Below are positions 7,574-15,191 of a DNA stretch of 43,252 nt, in pieces. The notes beneath the pieces are model-generated. The model worked only from the letters and a program-made list of their open reading frames with translations. It was not told the origin of the DNA and made no database searches. A program made the position numbers and the translations under genes. Within the stretch, counting starts at the first letter, position 1; every line of letters starts with the position of its first letter. Location: NCBI GenBank assembly GCA_030038415.1, contig JASHOX010000147.1, forward strand, positions 1 to 43,252, read 5' to 3'. The stretch is from Xanthobacteraceae bacterium. Lineage in GTDB: Bacteria; Pseudomonadota; Alphaproteobacteria; Rhizobiales; Xanthobacteraceae.

Positions 7574-8740
7574 ATGCGCTTTCAGCTCAAGACGCTGAAG
7601 CTCGCCGCCATGATCGGCGTCGTGCTCGGCGTCACCGCCGCGCGCGCGGCGCCGTTTATGATCGTCGGCGACGACGAGAAAGTATCGTTCTCCGACGGCA
7701 AGACGATCGTGTCGCCGCCGGGAAAAGACGCCGTCTTGATCGTCGACGTCGCCAACCCGCTCGACCCGAAAATCGTCGCCAATCTGCCGCTGAAGAATTC
7801 AGTGGTCGGGCCGCCGGTCAATCTGGCGATCGATCCCACCAATTCGATCGCAATCGTCGCCGATTCAATGAATGCGGTGCAGGACGGCAACAATTGGAAG
7901 CAGGTTCCCGACAACAAGATCTACGTCATCGATCTGACGTCGAAGCCCGCCAAGCTGATCAACACCATCGAGGGCGACAAGCAGCCGTCGGGCCTGTCGA
8001 TCAATCCGGCCGGCAATCTGGCGCTGGTCGCCAACCGCGCCGGCAAATCCATTTCCGTGCTGTCGATCCACGGCACTGACGTCAAACTCGTCGGCTCCGT
8101 CGACATGGGCGACGAAGTCTCCGCCGTGGTGTTTACGCCGGACGGCAAGCATGCGCTGGCCTCGAAGGCCTCCGCCAACAAAGTCGCGCTGCTCGACGTC
8201 GACGGCGACAAGGTGACCTATAATAAGCAGGATCTCCTGACCGGGTTGTTTCCTTATAATGTCGTGGTGGCGCCGAATGGCTCAATCGCGCTGACCGCGG
8301 ACAACGGCAATAACGGCACCTCCGACGGTAACGTCGACACCGTCAGCGTCATCGATCTGACCTCGCCGGTGCACGTCATCGATCACGTCACAGTGCCCGA
8401 CAGCCCCGAGGGCCTGGCGTTCAGCCCGAAGGGCAATGTCGCGGTATCTGTCGACGCGACCGGTTCGAACCATCCCAAGTCGGACTGGTACTATCACCCG
8501 CACGGGGTGGTGGTCGTGCTCAAGGTCGACGGCAAGAAAGTCACGCGGCTGAACGACATCGAGGTCGGCGCCTTGCCCGAGGCGGTCGCTTTCACGCCGG
8601 ACGGCAAGTACATCTATGTGGGCAACTACATGGATAAGGACTTTTCCATCCTGCGCGTCGACGGCACCAAGGTCACCGACACCGGCAAACGCTTCAAGGT
8701 GCCGGGCCAGCCCGGCTCCGCGCGCATGAGTCCGCATTGA
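7574..8740 (+). CDS. Secreted YncE-like beta-propeller protein
   Basis: A 388-residue exported protein. Residues 1-25 form a Sec signal peptide ending A-A-R-A. The mature part is a repeated beta-propeller of the YncE/lactonase/cytochrome-d1-like type. Blade signatures recur, for example V-V-F-T-P-D-G-K-H-A-L-A, V-V-A-P-N-G-S-I-A-L-T, L-A-F-S-P-K-G-N-V-A-V-S and V-A-F-T-P-D-G-K-Y-I-Y-V-G-N. The start is backed by GGGAGGA 4 nt before the ATG. No heme-binding C-x-x-C-H or catalytic motif is visible, so a binding or scaffold role in the periplasm is as likely as enzyme activity. It is monocistronic and followed by a clear terminator. Confidence 0.83.
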   Translation: MRFQLKTLKLAAMIGVVLGVTAARAAPFMIVGDDEKVSFSDGKTIVSPPGKDAVLIVDVANPLDPKIVANLPLKNSVVGPPVNLAIDPTNSIAIVADSMNAVQDGNNWKQVPDNKIYVIDLTSKPAKLINTIEGDKQPSGLSINPAGNLALVANRAGKSISVLSIHGTDVKLVGSVDMGDEVSAVVFTPDGKHALASKASANKVALLDVDGDKVTYNKQDLLTGLFPYNVVVAPNGSIALTADNGNNGTSDGNVDTVSVIDLTSPVHVIDHVTVPDSPEGLAFSPKGNVAVSVDATGSNHPKSDWYYHPHGVVVVLKVDGKKVTRLNDIEVGALPEAVAFTPDGKYIYVGNYMDKDFSILRVDGTKVTDTGKRFKVPGQPGSARMSPH

Positions 8741-8766
8741 GCGCGCGTTTATAGCATCCAGGAGGG

Positions 8767-8795
8767 GCCCGCGGCGATTACCGCCGCGGGCTTTT
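8767..8795 (+). terminator. Intrinsic terminator after the beta-propeller gene
   Basis: A perfect 10-bp stem GCCCGCGGCG (8767-8776) and CGCCGCGGGC (8782-8791) with a 5-nt loop is followed by TTTT. It begins 26 nt after the stop codon of the propeller gene. Confidence 0.9.
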
Positions 8796-8852
8796 CGCGC
8801 GCGCAGAGGCGGCCACGTATCGACAACGATCAGAAAGCCGCGGCGGGTGCAT

Positions 8853-9191
8853 CTACACGCCCAGACAATTTACGAGCATGAGCAGAGGAAATTGAGAAGC
8901 CGCGGCGCCCAGCAGGCACATGCGGGTCAAAATGTATTCGTTGGGCACCAACAGGGTGGTGTCTTTTTTGGCCATCCTTCGCAGGCACCAATTCCAGAAA
9001 ACGACGATGAAACAGTTGGCCCCCAAAATCGGTCCCGTCCATCCCGCCAGCAATCCCCATAACGACGTCGACGTCGGACCGCGCAGGTGCCAACCGGGGC
9101 ACGCAACCGGGGGAGTCGTGAACAGCATGATTGCCGCTGTCATCGCGGAGAGAAGCAGAGCCATGAGAACGGCAGCGCGCGCTAATTTCAT
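8853..9191 (-). CDS. Small hypothetical membrane protein
   Basis: A 112-residue open frame with an N-terminal hydrophobic segment (about 4-26), a central one (about 43-70) and a C-terminal one (about 90-110), separated by a short basic loop R-R-M-A-K-K-D. Residues 1-25 could also be a signal anchor. I recognise no family. The ribosome binding site is weak (GAG about 8 nt upstream of the ATG at 9191). The hydrophobic pattern and the absence of a better gene on either strand favour it over the overlapping plus-strand frame. It converges with the propeller gene and is divergent from the DUF6496 gene. Confidence 0.5.
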   Translation of the reverse strand: MKLARAAVLMALLLSAMTAAIMLFTTPPVACPGWHLRGPTSTSLWGLLAGWTGPILGANCFIVVFWNWCLRRMAKKDTTLLVPNEYILTRMCLLGAAASQFPLLMLVNCLGV

Positions 9192-9338
9192 TGGAAACTC
9201 GTGCCAATCCTTGCAACCCTCCTGCAGGCAAAGCCGTTATCAGGACATTGCTGCGCGCGCGGTGTAAAGTGGCCGAGAGCGGCCGCGACTGTGGCCGACT
9301 GATTGGAGACTAGGGAAGGCGATCACTGGAGACAAGAC

Positions 9339-9533
9339 ATGGCCAAGCGTAAACGCAAATACTCACCCAGCGTGGGGGACGACGTGGCCAGAGAGATGCG
9401 CCGCTTCGAGCGCGGCACCGCCCGAAGCGGCAAGGGTGGCAAAGGCGGCAAGGTGAAGAGCCGCAAGCAGGCGATCGCGATCGCCCTGTCGGAAGCACGC
9501 AAGGAGGGCAAGAGGGTTCCGAAGAAGAAGTAA
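9339..9533 (+). CDS. DUF6496-type small basic protein
   Basis: A 64-residue, very basic protein with Lys/Arg at both ends and the core S-R-K-Q-A-I-A-I-A-L-S-E-A-R-K-E-G-K-R-V-P, which I recognise as the DUF6496 pattern common in Hyphomicrobiales. The Gly/Lys-rich stretch G-K-G-G-K-G-G-K-V-K before it is probably flexible. The ATG at 9339 is chosen over TTG at 9303 because GGAG lies 7 nt upstream. The composition suggests nucleic-acid binding, but the function is unknown. It is monocistronic. Confidence 0.8.
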   Translation: MAKRKRKYSPSVGDDVAREMRRFERGTARSGKGGKGGKVKSRKQAIAIALSEARKEGKRVPKKK

Positions 9534-9625
9534 TCGACGCCCGTCGGACTGATTGTCGCGGCACTTCTCACCGTCATCCGGGCGGGCTAGGCTCCGCGCC
9601 AACGGCGCTGCCTGCCGGAGGCCGC

Positions 9626-10603
9626 ATGACGAAATTTCCGCGTCGGAATTTTTTGTATCTCGCCGCTGCGGCCGCAGTGGCGGGCTTGTCCCGCCCGGCC
9701 TCCGCGCTTGATTATCCGACCCGGCCAGTGCGCATCATCGATGGCTTCGGCGGCGGCAGTACGCCGGATCTGGTGTCGCGGCTGATCGGGCAATGGCTGG
9801 AAGAGCGGCTGCATCAGCCTTTCGTCGTCGACAACCGGGTCGGCGCCGGCGGCAATATCGCCGCCGAGGCTGTCGCCAAGGCGGCGCCGGACGGCTACAT
9901 GCTGCTCACTTGCGTCACCGCCGATGCGATCAACGCCACGCTCTATGCCAAGCTGGATTTCAGTTTTCCCGGCGATTTCGCTCCGGTTGCGGGAGTGATC
10001 CAATTGCCGATGGTGCTCCTCGTCAATCCATCGTTTCCGGCCAAAACGCTGGCCGAGTTCATCGCTTACGCCAAAGCCAATCCGGGCAAGATCAATTTTG
10101 CCTCGCCCGGCGTCGGCACGCCGATGCATGTGGCGATCGAGCTTTTCAAGATGCAGGCCGGCATCGACGTCGTACACGTGCCCTATCGCGGGCCGGCGCC
10201 GGCTTTCACCGATCTATTGGCGGGGCGCGTACAAGCCTTCTTCATCACGCTGTCGACCGGGATCGGCTTTATCAGGAATGACAAGTTGCGCGGCCTTGCG
10301 GTCACCGGCGCCAGGCGTTCGGATGTCGTGCCGGATCTTCCGGCGATGAGCGAGGCGCTGCCGGGCTTCGAAGCCACCGCCTGGGACGGCTGGTGTGCGC
10401 CAAAGGGCACGCCGCCGGCCGTCGTCGAGACGCTTGCCGACAACATCATCTCCGGGCTCGCCGATCCGCCGCTGGTCGCCAAGATCAAGGATCTCGGCGG
10501 CGAGACCACATCGATGGACGCCGCCGCCTTCGGCAAGTTCGTGGCCGACGAAACGGCAAAATGGGCCAAGGTGGTTGAGTTCGCGAATATGAAGGCGGGC
10601 TGA
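9626..10603 (+). CDS. Tripartite tricarboxylate transporter substrate-binding protein (Bug/TctC family), copy 1
   Basis: A 325-residue periplasmic binding protein of the Bug/TctC family, which captures carboxylates for TctAB-type transporters or for sensing. The signal peptide (1-27) carries a twin-arginine motif, P-R-R-N-F-L, so export may use Tat. The mature start Y-P-T-R-P-V-R-I-I matches the family, as do V-V-D-N-R-V-G-A-G-G-N-I, A-A-P-D-G-Y-M-L-L and V-P-Y-R-G-P-A-P-A-F. GGAGG (9617-9621) precedes the ATG. It is the first of three tandem paralogues with gaps of 19 and 49 nt, probably one transcript. No tctA or tctB membrane gene is nearby. Confidence 0.93.
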   Translation: MTKFPRRNFLYLAAAAAVAGLSRPASALDYPTRPVRIIDGFGGGSTPDLVSRLIGQWLEERLHQPFVVDNRVGAGGNIAAEAVAKAAPDGYMLLTCVTADAINATLYAKLDFSFPGDFAPVAGVIQLPMVLLVNPSFPAKTLAEFIAYAKANPGKINFASPGVGTPMHVAIELFKMQAGIDVVHVPYRGPAPAFTDLLAGRVQAFFITLSTGIGFIRNDKLRGLAVTGARRSDVVPDLPAMSEALPGFEATAWDGWCAPKGTPPAVVETLADNIISGLADPPLVAKIKDLGGETTSMDAAAFGKFVADETAKWAKVVEFANMKAG

Positions 10604-10622
10604 TCGGCCGCAATGAGGACAA

Positions 10623-11597
10623 ATGATCGAGCGACGAAAGTTCCTGCAGCTCGCGGCCGGCGCCGGCATGCTGCCTGCCGCGGCACGCATCGCGCACGCC
10701 GAGCAATATCCCTCGCGGCCGGTTCGCCTGGTGGTGACGGTGCCGGCCGGCGGCTCGCCCGACATCATCGGGCGGTTGATTGCGCAATGGCTGTCGGAAA
10801 AACTCGGTCAGCCGTTCGTCGTCGAAAACAAGCCCGGCGCCAGTACCAATATCGGCACCGAGCTCGTTCTCAGATCGGCGGCGGACGGCAATACGCTCTT
10901 GTTGGCGATGTCGTCGAACGCGATCAATCCGGCGCTCTATCATCATCTCAATTTCGATTTTCTTGGCGACGCCGTGCCGGTGGCGAGCATTGCGACGATC
11001 CCGCTGGTGATGGACGTCAATCCCGCGGTGCCGGCGAAAACCGTTCCTGAATTCATCGCCTATGCCAAAGCCAATCCTGGCAAGATCAATCTTGCTTCGG
11101 GCGGCAGCGGCACGCCGCTCTACGTCGCCGGCGCGCTGTTCCGCATGATGGCCGGTCTCAACCTGGTCGACGTCATCTATCAGGGCGAAGCTGCGGCGAT
11201 GCCCGATCTCGTCGGCGGCCGCGTGCAGGCGATGTTCGGCGTGATGCCGGCGTCGCTCGGCTATATCAAATCCGGCAAACTGCGAGCGCTTGCGGTCACG
11301 AGCCCCAGGCGCCAGGAACTGTTGCCGGACGTGCCGGCCATGGCCGAATTTCTGCCCGGCTATGAGGCGAACGGCTGGTACGGCCTGGTCGCGCCCAAAG
11401 GCACGCCGGCGGACGTCGTTGCCACGCTCAATAAACAAGTCAACGCCGCGCTCGCCGATCCGGCGACGCGCAAGCGCTTTACCGATCTCGGCTGCGAAGT
11501 CTTCACCGGCACGCCGTCCGACTTTGGAAAATTCATCGCCGCCGAAATCGCAAAATGGGCCAAGGTGGTCAAATTCGCCAATATCAAAGCCGACTGA
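10623..11597 (+). CDS. Bug/TctC family substrate-binding protein, copy 2
   Basis: A 324-residue paralogue of the preceding gene. The signal peptide has the twin-arginine pattern E-R-R-K-F-L-Q-L and ends at I-A-H-A before Y-P-S-R-P-V-R-L-V. The family blocks V-V-E-N-K-P-G-A-S-T-N-I-G and L-P-G-Y-E-A-N-G-W-Y-G are present. The loop that is V-P-Y-R-G in most relatives reads V-I-Y-Q-G-E here, so the ligand may differ from that of copy 1. GAGGAC before the ATG supports the start. It is co-transcribed with copies 1 and 3. Confidence 0.93.
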   Translation: MIERRKFLQLAAGAGMLPAAARIAHAEQYPSRPVRLVVTVPAGGSPDIIGRLIAQWLSEKLGQPFVVENKPGASTNIGTELVLRSAADGNTLLLAMSSNAINPALYHHLNFDFLGDAVPVASIATIPLVMDVNPAVPAKTVPEFIAYAKANPGKINLASGGSGTPLYVAGALFRMMAGLNLVDVIYQGEAAAMPDLVGGRVQAMFGVMPASLGYIKSGKLRALAVTSPRRQELLPDVPAMAEFLPGYEANGWYGLVAPKGTPADVVATLNKQVNAALADPATRKRFTDLGCEVFTGTPSDFGKFIAAEIAKWAKVVKFANIKAD

Positions 11598-11646
11598 AGT
11601 CGGCGCGCGGCCGAAGCGCAGCCATGAAACGCAACCTGGAGTCGTT

Positions 11647-12618
11647 ATGAGAATTCCCCGCCGCCGGTTTTTGCAAGTTCTCGCCGGCGCCGCCTCGGTT
11701 CCGCTCCTGACCGGCGCCGCGCGGGCGGAGAATTATCCGGCGCGGCCGGTGCGCATCGTCGTGCCGTATCCCGCCGGCATCGCGCCCGATGTCGCGACGC
11801 GGCTGCTGGCGGATGCGCTGTCGCAGCACTTTGATCAGCAATTCGTCGTCGACAATCGTCCCGGCGGCGCCAGCAATATCGGCACCGAAATCGTTGTCCG
11901 TGCGCCACCCGACGGCTACACGCTGTTGACGCTGACCATGACCAATACGATCAACGTGTCGCTGTACGACAATCTGTCCTTCGACGTGATGCGCGACATC
12001 GCGCCGGTCGCCGGGCTGGTCAAATTGCCGCTGGTGCTGGTGATCAATCCGTCGGTGCCGGCGCAGACGCTGCCGGAGTTCATCGCTTACGCCCAAGCCA
12101 ATCCCGGCAAGATCAACTACGCCTCGGTCGGCAGCGGTGCTGCGACCAACGTGGCAGGCGAATTGTTCAACGAGCTGGCCGGCATCAAGCTCGTCAATGT
12201 GCCGTATCGCACCAGCTATATTCCCGATTTGTTGAGCGGCCAAGTGCAGGCCGGCTTCACGCCGATCCTGCAGACGCTGAGCCTCATCAAGGCCGGCAAG
12301 CTGCACGCGCTTGCGGTCACCGGCGTTGCACATTCCGACGTGCTGCCGGACGCGCCGACCATCGCGCAGTACGTTCCCGGCTACGACGTCGCGGTCTGGG
12401 ATGCGGTCGGTGCGCCGGCAAAAACGCCGCCCGAGATCGTCGACACGCTCAACAAGGCGATCAATGCGGCGCTCGCCGAGCCCAAGCTGCGCGCGCGGTT
12501 CATCGATCTCGGCGCCGAGCCCATGATCATGACGCCCGCGGAGCTGAAGACCTATATGGCCGCCGAAGTGAAAAAGTGGGGCAGGGTCGTCAAAACCGCC
12601 GGCATCAAGCCGGAGTGA
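11647..12618 (+). CDS. Bug/TctC family substrate-binding protein, copy 3
   Basis: A 323-residue third tandem paralogue. The signal peptide M-R-I-P-R-R-R-F-L-Q with cleavage near A-A-R-A is again of the twin-arginine type. The mature part starts N-Y-P-A-R-P-V-R-I-V-V-P-Y-P and keeps V-V-D-N-R-P-G-G-A-S-N-I-G and A-P-P-D-G-Y-T-L-L. The ligand loop is V-P-Y-R-T-S-Y-I-P, again different from copies 1 and 2. The same frame is open far upstream inside copy 2, but GGAG before the ATG at 11647 and the signal peptide fix the start. A REP-like inverted pair follows and may end transcription. Confidence 0.93.
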   Translation: MRIPRRRFLQVLAGAASVPLLTGAARAENYPARPVRIVVPYPAGIAPDVATRLLADALSQHFDQQFVVDNRPGGASNIGTEIVVRAPPDGYTLLTLTMTNTINVSLYDNLSFDVMRDIAPVAGLVKLPLVLVINPSVPAQTLPEFIAYAQANPGKINYASVGSGAATNVAGELFNELAGIKLVNVPYRTSYIPDLLSGQVQAGFTPILQTLSLIKAGKLHALAVTGVAHSDVLPDAPTIAQYVPGYDVAVWDAVGAPAKTPPEIVDTLNKAINAALAEPKLRARFIDLGAEPMIMTPAELKTYMAAEVKKWGRVVKTAGIKPE

Positions 12619-12650
12619 GTGCGCGGGGAAAGGGGGCTGTTGAATCCGCT

Positions 12651-12728
12651 CGTTCCCGCGAACGCGGGAATCCAGTTCGCTGTCAAGCCAGTAGGCGCCG
12701 TCTAGATTCCCGCTTGGCGGGAATGAGA
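12651..12728. repeat. REP-like inverted pair (BIME-type) between convergent genes
   Basis: Two copies of a roughly 26-bp palindromic unit face each other. The first holds TTCCCGCG (12653-12660) and CGCGGGAA (12663-12670) followed by TCCAG. The second, inverted, holds ATTCCCGC (12706-12713) and GCGGGAAT (12717-12724). They fill the 127-nt space between the third binding-protein gene and the molybdenum-hydroxylase large subunit, whose ends converge here. The pair could act as a bidirectional transcription stop or mRNA stabiliser. Confidence 0.8.
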
Positions 12729-12745
12729 AGGCAGACGCAACAAAT

Positions 12746-15103
12746 TCACTGCCTGCCCAACATCGTCTTGATCCGCTGCGGCGTCACCGGCAGCGCGCGC
12801 ACCGCGCCGGGAATGCCGATGGCGTCTTCGATCGCGGAGGCGATGGCGGCGCCGACACCGGTGATGCCGCTTTCGCCGGCGCCCTTGATGCCAAGCGGAT
12901 TAAGGGGCGAAGTGTAATCCTCGCGCAGCAGCACCTCCGGCTCCGGCGTTTCGTGCATCGCCGGGAGGAGATAATCGGCAAACGTCACCGCGAGCGGGTC
13001 GCCGCGCTCGCTGTAGGTGAACTCCTCGAACAAAGCGCCGCCGAGGCCTTGCGCATAGCCGCCGACGATCTGACCTTGCACCAGCGCCGGATTGATGGCG
13101 CGGCCGATGTCGTAAGCGATGCAATAGCGCTCGACGGTGACGCCGCCGGTGTCGCGGTCGATGCTCACCACGGCGACATGGCTGCCGTAAGGGTAGACCT
13201 GGTGCTCGGTCTTGAACCAGCCTTCGGCGGACAGCCCCGGCGCGCGGTCGCCGCGCGCCTTCGCCGTGGGCTCAAGATTTTTCGCGATCGCGCCGAGGCT
13301 GATCGAGGGGCCGGGCCTGCCGTCTTTGCGCAAAACTTCGCCGTCGGCGATGTCGAGCGCGTCGGACGGGGTCTGTAAGAGTTCGGCCGCCATATCGAGC
13401 GCTTTGCGCCGCACGTTGAGCGCCGCGATATGCGTCGCCGACGCCGTCATAACCGTGGCGCGCGAGGCATGCGCGCCGATGCCGAAAGGAATGCGGTCGG
13501 TCTGGCCGTGGATGACGCGGCAATTCTTGTAATCGACGCCGAGCGCGTCGGCGGCGACCTGAGCCATCACCGTCTCAAAACCCTGGCCGATCGAGGCGCC
13601 GCCGGTGACGACTTCGACCATACCCGAAGCGTCGATCGAGATGTTGACGCCGTCAGTCGGGCCGAGCCCGCTTTTCTCGACGAACATGGCGACGCCGATG
13701 CCGACGAGCTCGCCGGCGGCCTTGCGCTTCTTCACCTCGGCGTTGAGCTTGTCCCAGCCGATCTTGGCGAACAGCTTGTCGAGGAGCCCGACATAATCGC
13801 CGGTGTCGTAATGGATTTCCTCGCCCAAGGCTTCGAGCGGGCGCGGATAGGGCATTTCGGCGGCGGTAATGGCGTTGCGCCGGCGGATCTCGATGCGGTC
13901 GATCTTCAGTCGGTGCGCGATGGCGTCGACCAGCCGCTCGCGCACGAAAGTCGTCTCGTAGCGGCCCGGCGCGCGATAGGTTGCGGCCGGCGTCTTGTTG
14001 GTCAGCCGGAAATGACCGATGGCGCGATAGGCCGGCACCCGATACGGCCCCGGCAATATGCCCGCCGTCATATGCACGACGCGCGCCGCATGCGTGCGCA
14101 CATAGGCGCCCTGATCGTGGAAATAGCGGTCGTCGATGGCGAGGATGACGCCGTCAGCGTCGATCGCGGCGCGGATGCGGTGCAGCTGTTGGCGCGAATG
14201 ATTGGCCGCGATCAGATGTTCGCGGCGGTCCTCGATCCACTTCACCGCGCGGTTGAATTTTTTGGCGGCGACGCAGACCAGCACGTCTTCGGGATAAAGC
14301 TCGCCGCGCACGCCAAAACCGCCGCCGACATGGGATTCGTGCACGTGAATCGAGCTCGGCGGAATCTTGAGCATGCGCGAGAGCAATTCCTGAATGCGGT
14401 GCGGCACCTTGGCGGCGCCGTGCAGTTCGAGAATGCCGCGCGAGGCGTCATAGTAGCCGATGGCGCCGCGGGTCTCCAGCGGTACGCCGGAATGCCGGCC
14501 TATTGTCAGCTCGACTTCGACCACGTGCGGCGCGTCGCGAAACACCGCGTCGACGTCGCCATAGCCCTGGCGGATGATCGCCGCCTCGGTGGAATAGCCG
14601 GGCGAAAATTCGACCGGCGCGGCCTGCGCCTCCAGAAGCGGCGGCAATTCCTCGATCTCGGCTGTGACCAGATCGGCGGCATCCTCGGCGATATAGGGAT
14701 CGGCGGCAAACACCGCGGCGATCGGATCGCCGACATAGCGCACGCGACCGCTCGCCAGCACCGGCTGGCGATACGGATCGAGCGCCGGGATCGAGCCTTC
14801 GCGGAAGTCGATCGGGGGCACCTCGGCGATGTCGGCGGCCGTCCACACCGCATAGACGCCGGGCAAGGCGCGCGCCGCCGCGGCGTCGATCGCGGCGAGG
14901 CGGCCATGGGCGTGGGCCGAGCGCACTACGCGCATATAAAGCTGATGCGGGAAATTGATATCGCCGGCAAACGCGCCGCGCCCGGCGACCAGCGGCGGAT
15001 CCTCCAGCCGAGTCACCGACTGGCCGATCCAGCTGTCTTTCCGCCCCCGCGAAGCGAGGGAGGGGGACCGCGCGTTGCGTGGTGGCGGGGGCGCGGTGTT
15101 CAT
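12746..15103 (-). CDS. Molybdenum hydroxylase large subunit (xanthine dehydrogenase/CoxL family)
   Basis: A 785-residue molybdopterin-cytosine-dinucleotide-binding subunit of a xanthine-oxidase-family hydroxylase. The N-terminal hammerhead domain starts with S-W-I-G-Q-S-V-T-R-L-E-D. G-G-G-F-G-V-R-G marks the first Mo-domain loop. The C-terminal G-A-G-E-S-G-I-T-G motif contains the expected catalytic glutamate E744. The active-site loop reads T-Y-R-A-P-G-R, not the A-Y-R-C-S-F-R of true CO dehydrogenase nor the A-Y-R-G-A-G-R of form II, so CO is an unlikely substrate. About 22 N-terminal residues are encoded by a repeat-like sequence. AGGA precedes the ATG at 15103. It is downstream of an FAD subunit on the same strand; the 2Fe-2S subunit is on the opposite arm. 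Confidence 0.92.
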   Translation of the reverse strand: MNTAPPPPRNARSPSLASRGRKDSWIGQSVTRLEDPPLVAGRGAFAGDINFPHQLYMRVVRSAHAHGRLAAIDAAAARALPGVYAVWTAADIAEVPPIDFREGSIPALDPYRQPVLASGRVRYVGDPIAAVFAADPYIAEDAADLVTAEIEELPPLLEAQAAPVEFSPGYSTEAAIIRQGYGDVDAVFRDAPHVVEVELTIGRHSGVPLETRGAIGYYDASRGILELHGAAKVPHRIQELLSRMLKIPPSSIHVHESHVGGGFGVRGELYPEDVLVCVAAKKFNRAVKWIEDRREHLIAANHSRQQLHRIRAAIDADGVILAIDDRYFHDQGAYVRTHAARVVHMTAGILPGPYRVPAYRAIGHFRLTNKTPAATYRAPGRYETTFVRERLVDAIAHRLKIDRIEIRRRNAITAAEMPYPRPLEALGEEIHYDTGDYVGLLDKLFAKIGWDKLNAEVKKRKAAGELVGIGVAMFVEKSGLGPTDGVNISIDASGMVEVVTGGASIGQGFETVMAQVAADALGVDYKNCRVIHGQTDRIPFGIGAHASRATVMTASATHIAALNVRRKALDMAAELLQTPSDALDIADGEVLRKDGRPGPSISLGAIAKNLEPTAKARGDRAPGLSAEGWFKTEHQVYPYGSHVAVVSIDRDTGGVTVERYCIAYDIGRAINPALVQGQIVGGYAQGLGGALFEEFTYSERGDPLAVTFADYLLPAMHETPEPEVLLREDYTSPLNPLGIKGAGESGITGVGAAIASAIEDAIGIPGAVRALPVTPQRIKTMLGRQ
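15041..15095. repeat. GC-rich palindromic repeat inside the 5' coding end of the large subunit
   Basis: The stretch contains a short inverted structure of C-runs and G-runs (CCCCCGCG facing GAGGGAGGGGG). It encodes the low-complexity residues P-P-P-P-R-N-A-R-S-P-S-L-A-S-R-G-R at the start of the large subunit, upstream of the conserved S-W-I-G-Q. Its look is that of a dispersed chromosomal repeat rather than of protein-coding sequence. Confidence 0.45.
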
Positions 15104-15118
15104 TTCGTCCTATTCCGC

Positions 15119-15172
15119 TCATTCCCGCGCAAGCGGGAATCCAGCACTGGGTCCCCGCTTTCGCGGGGACGA
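15119..15172. repeat. REP-like palindromes between the FAD and Mo subunit genes
   Basis: Two adjoining hairpins lie in the 88-nt space between the genes: CATTCCCGCGCAAGCGGGAATCC-type (about 15120-15142, cores ATTCCCGC and GCGGGAAT) and a second with arms GTCCCCGC and GCGGGGAC (about 15151-15170). The first matches the unit found at 12651-12728. Both genes run leftward, so the hairpins would be part of their shared transcript and could set their relative dosage. Confidence 0.75.
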
Positions 15173-15191
15173 GCGGTCATTCGCATGCCTC

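Noticed and set aside
7378..7575. 65-codon minus-strand frame left of the beta-propeller gene
   Set aside because: It runs through the direct repeats, has no ribosome binding site and overlaps the propeller leader; most likely non-coding.
8920..9267. Plus-strand frame overlapping the small membrane protein
   Set aside because: No hydrophobic pattern, signal or family feature; the minus-strand frame is the better, though still uncertain, candidate.
11290..11646. Long N-terminal extension of the third Bug protein, or a fusion with the second
   Set aside because: The frame is open by chance inside copy 2 in another phase. The signal peptide and GGAG fix the start at 11647.
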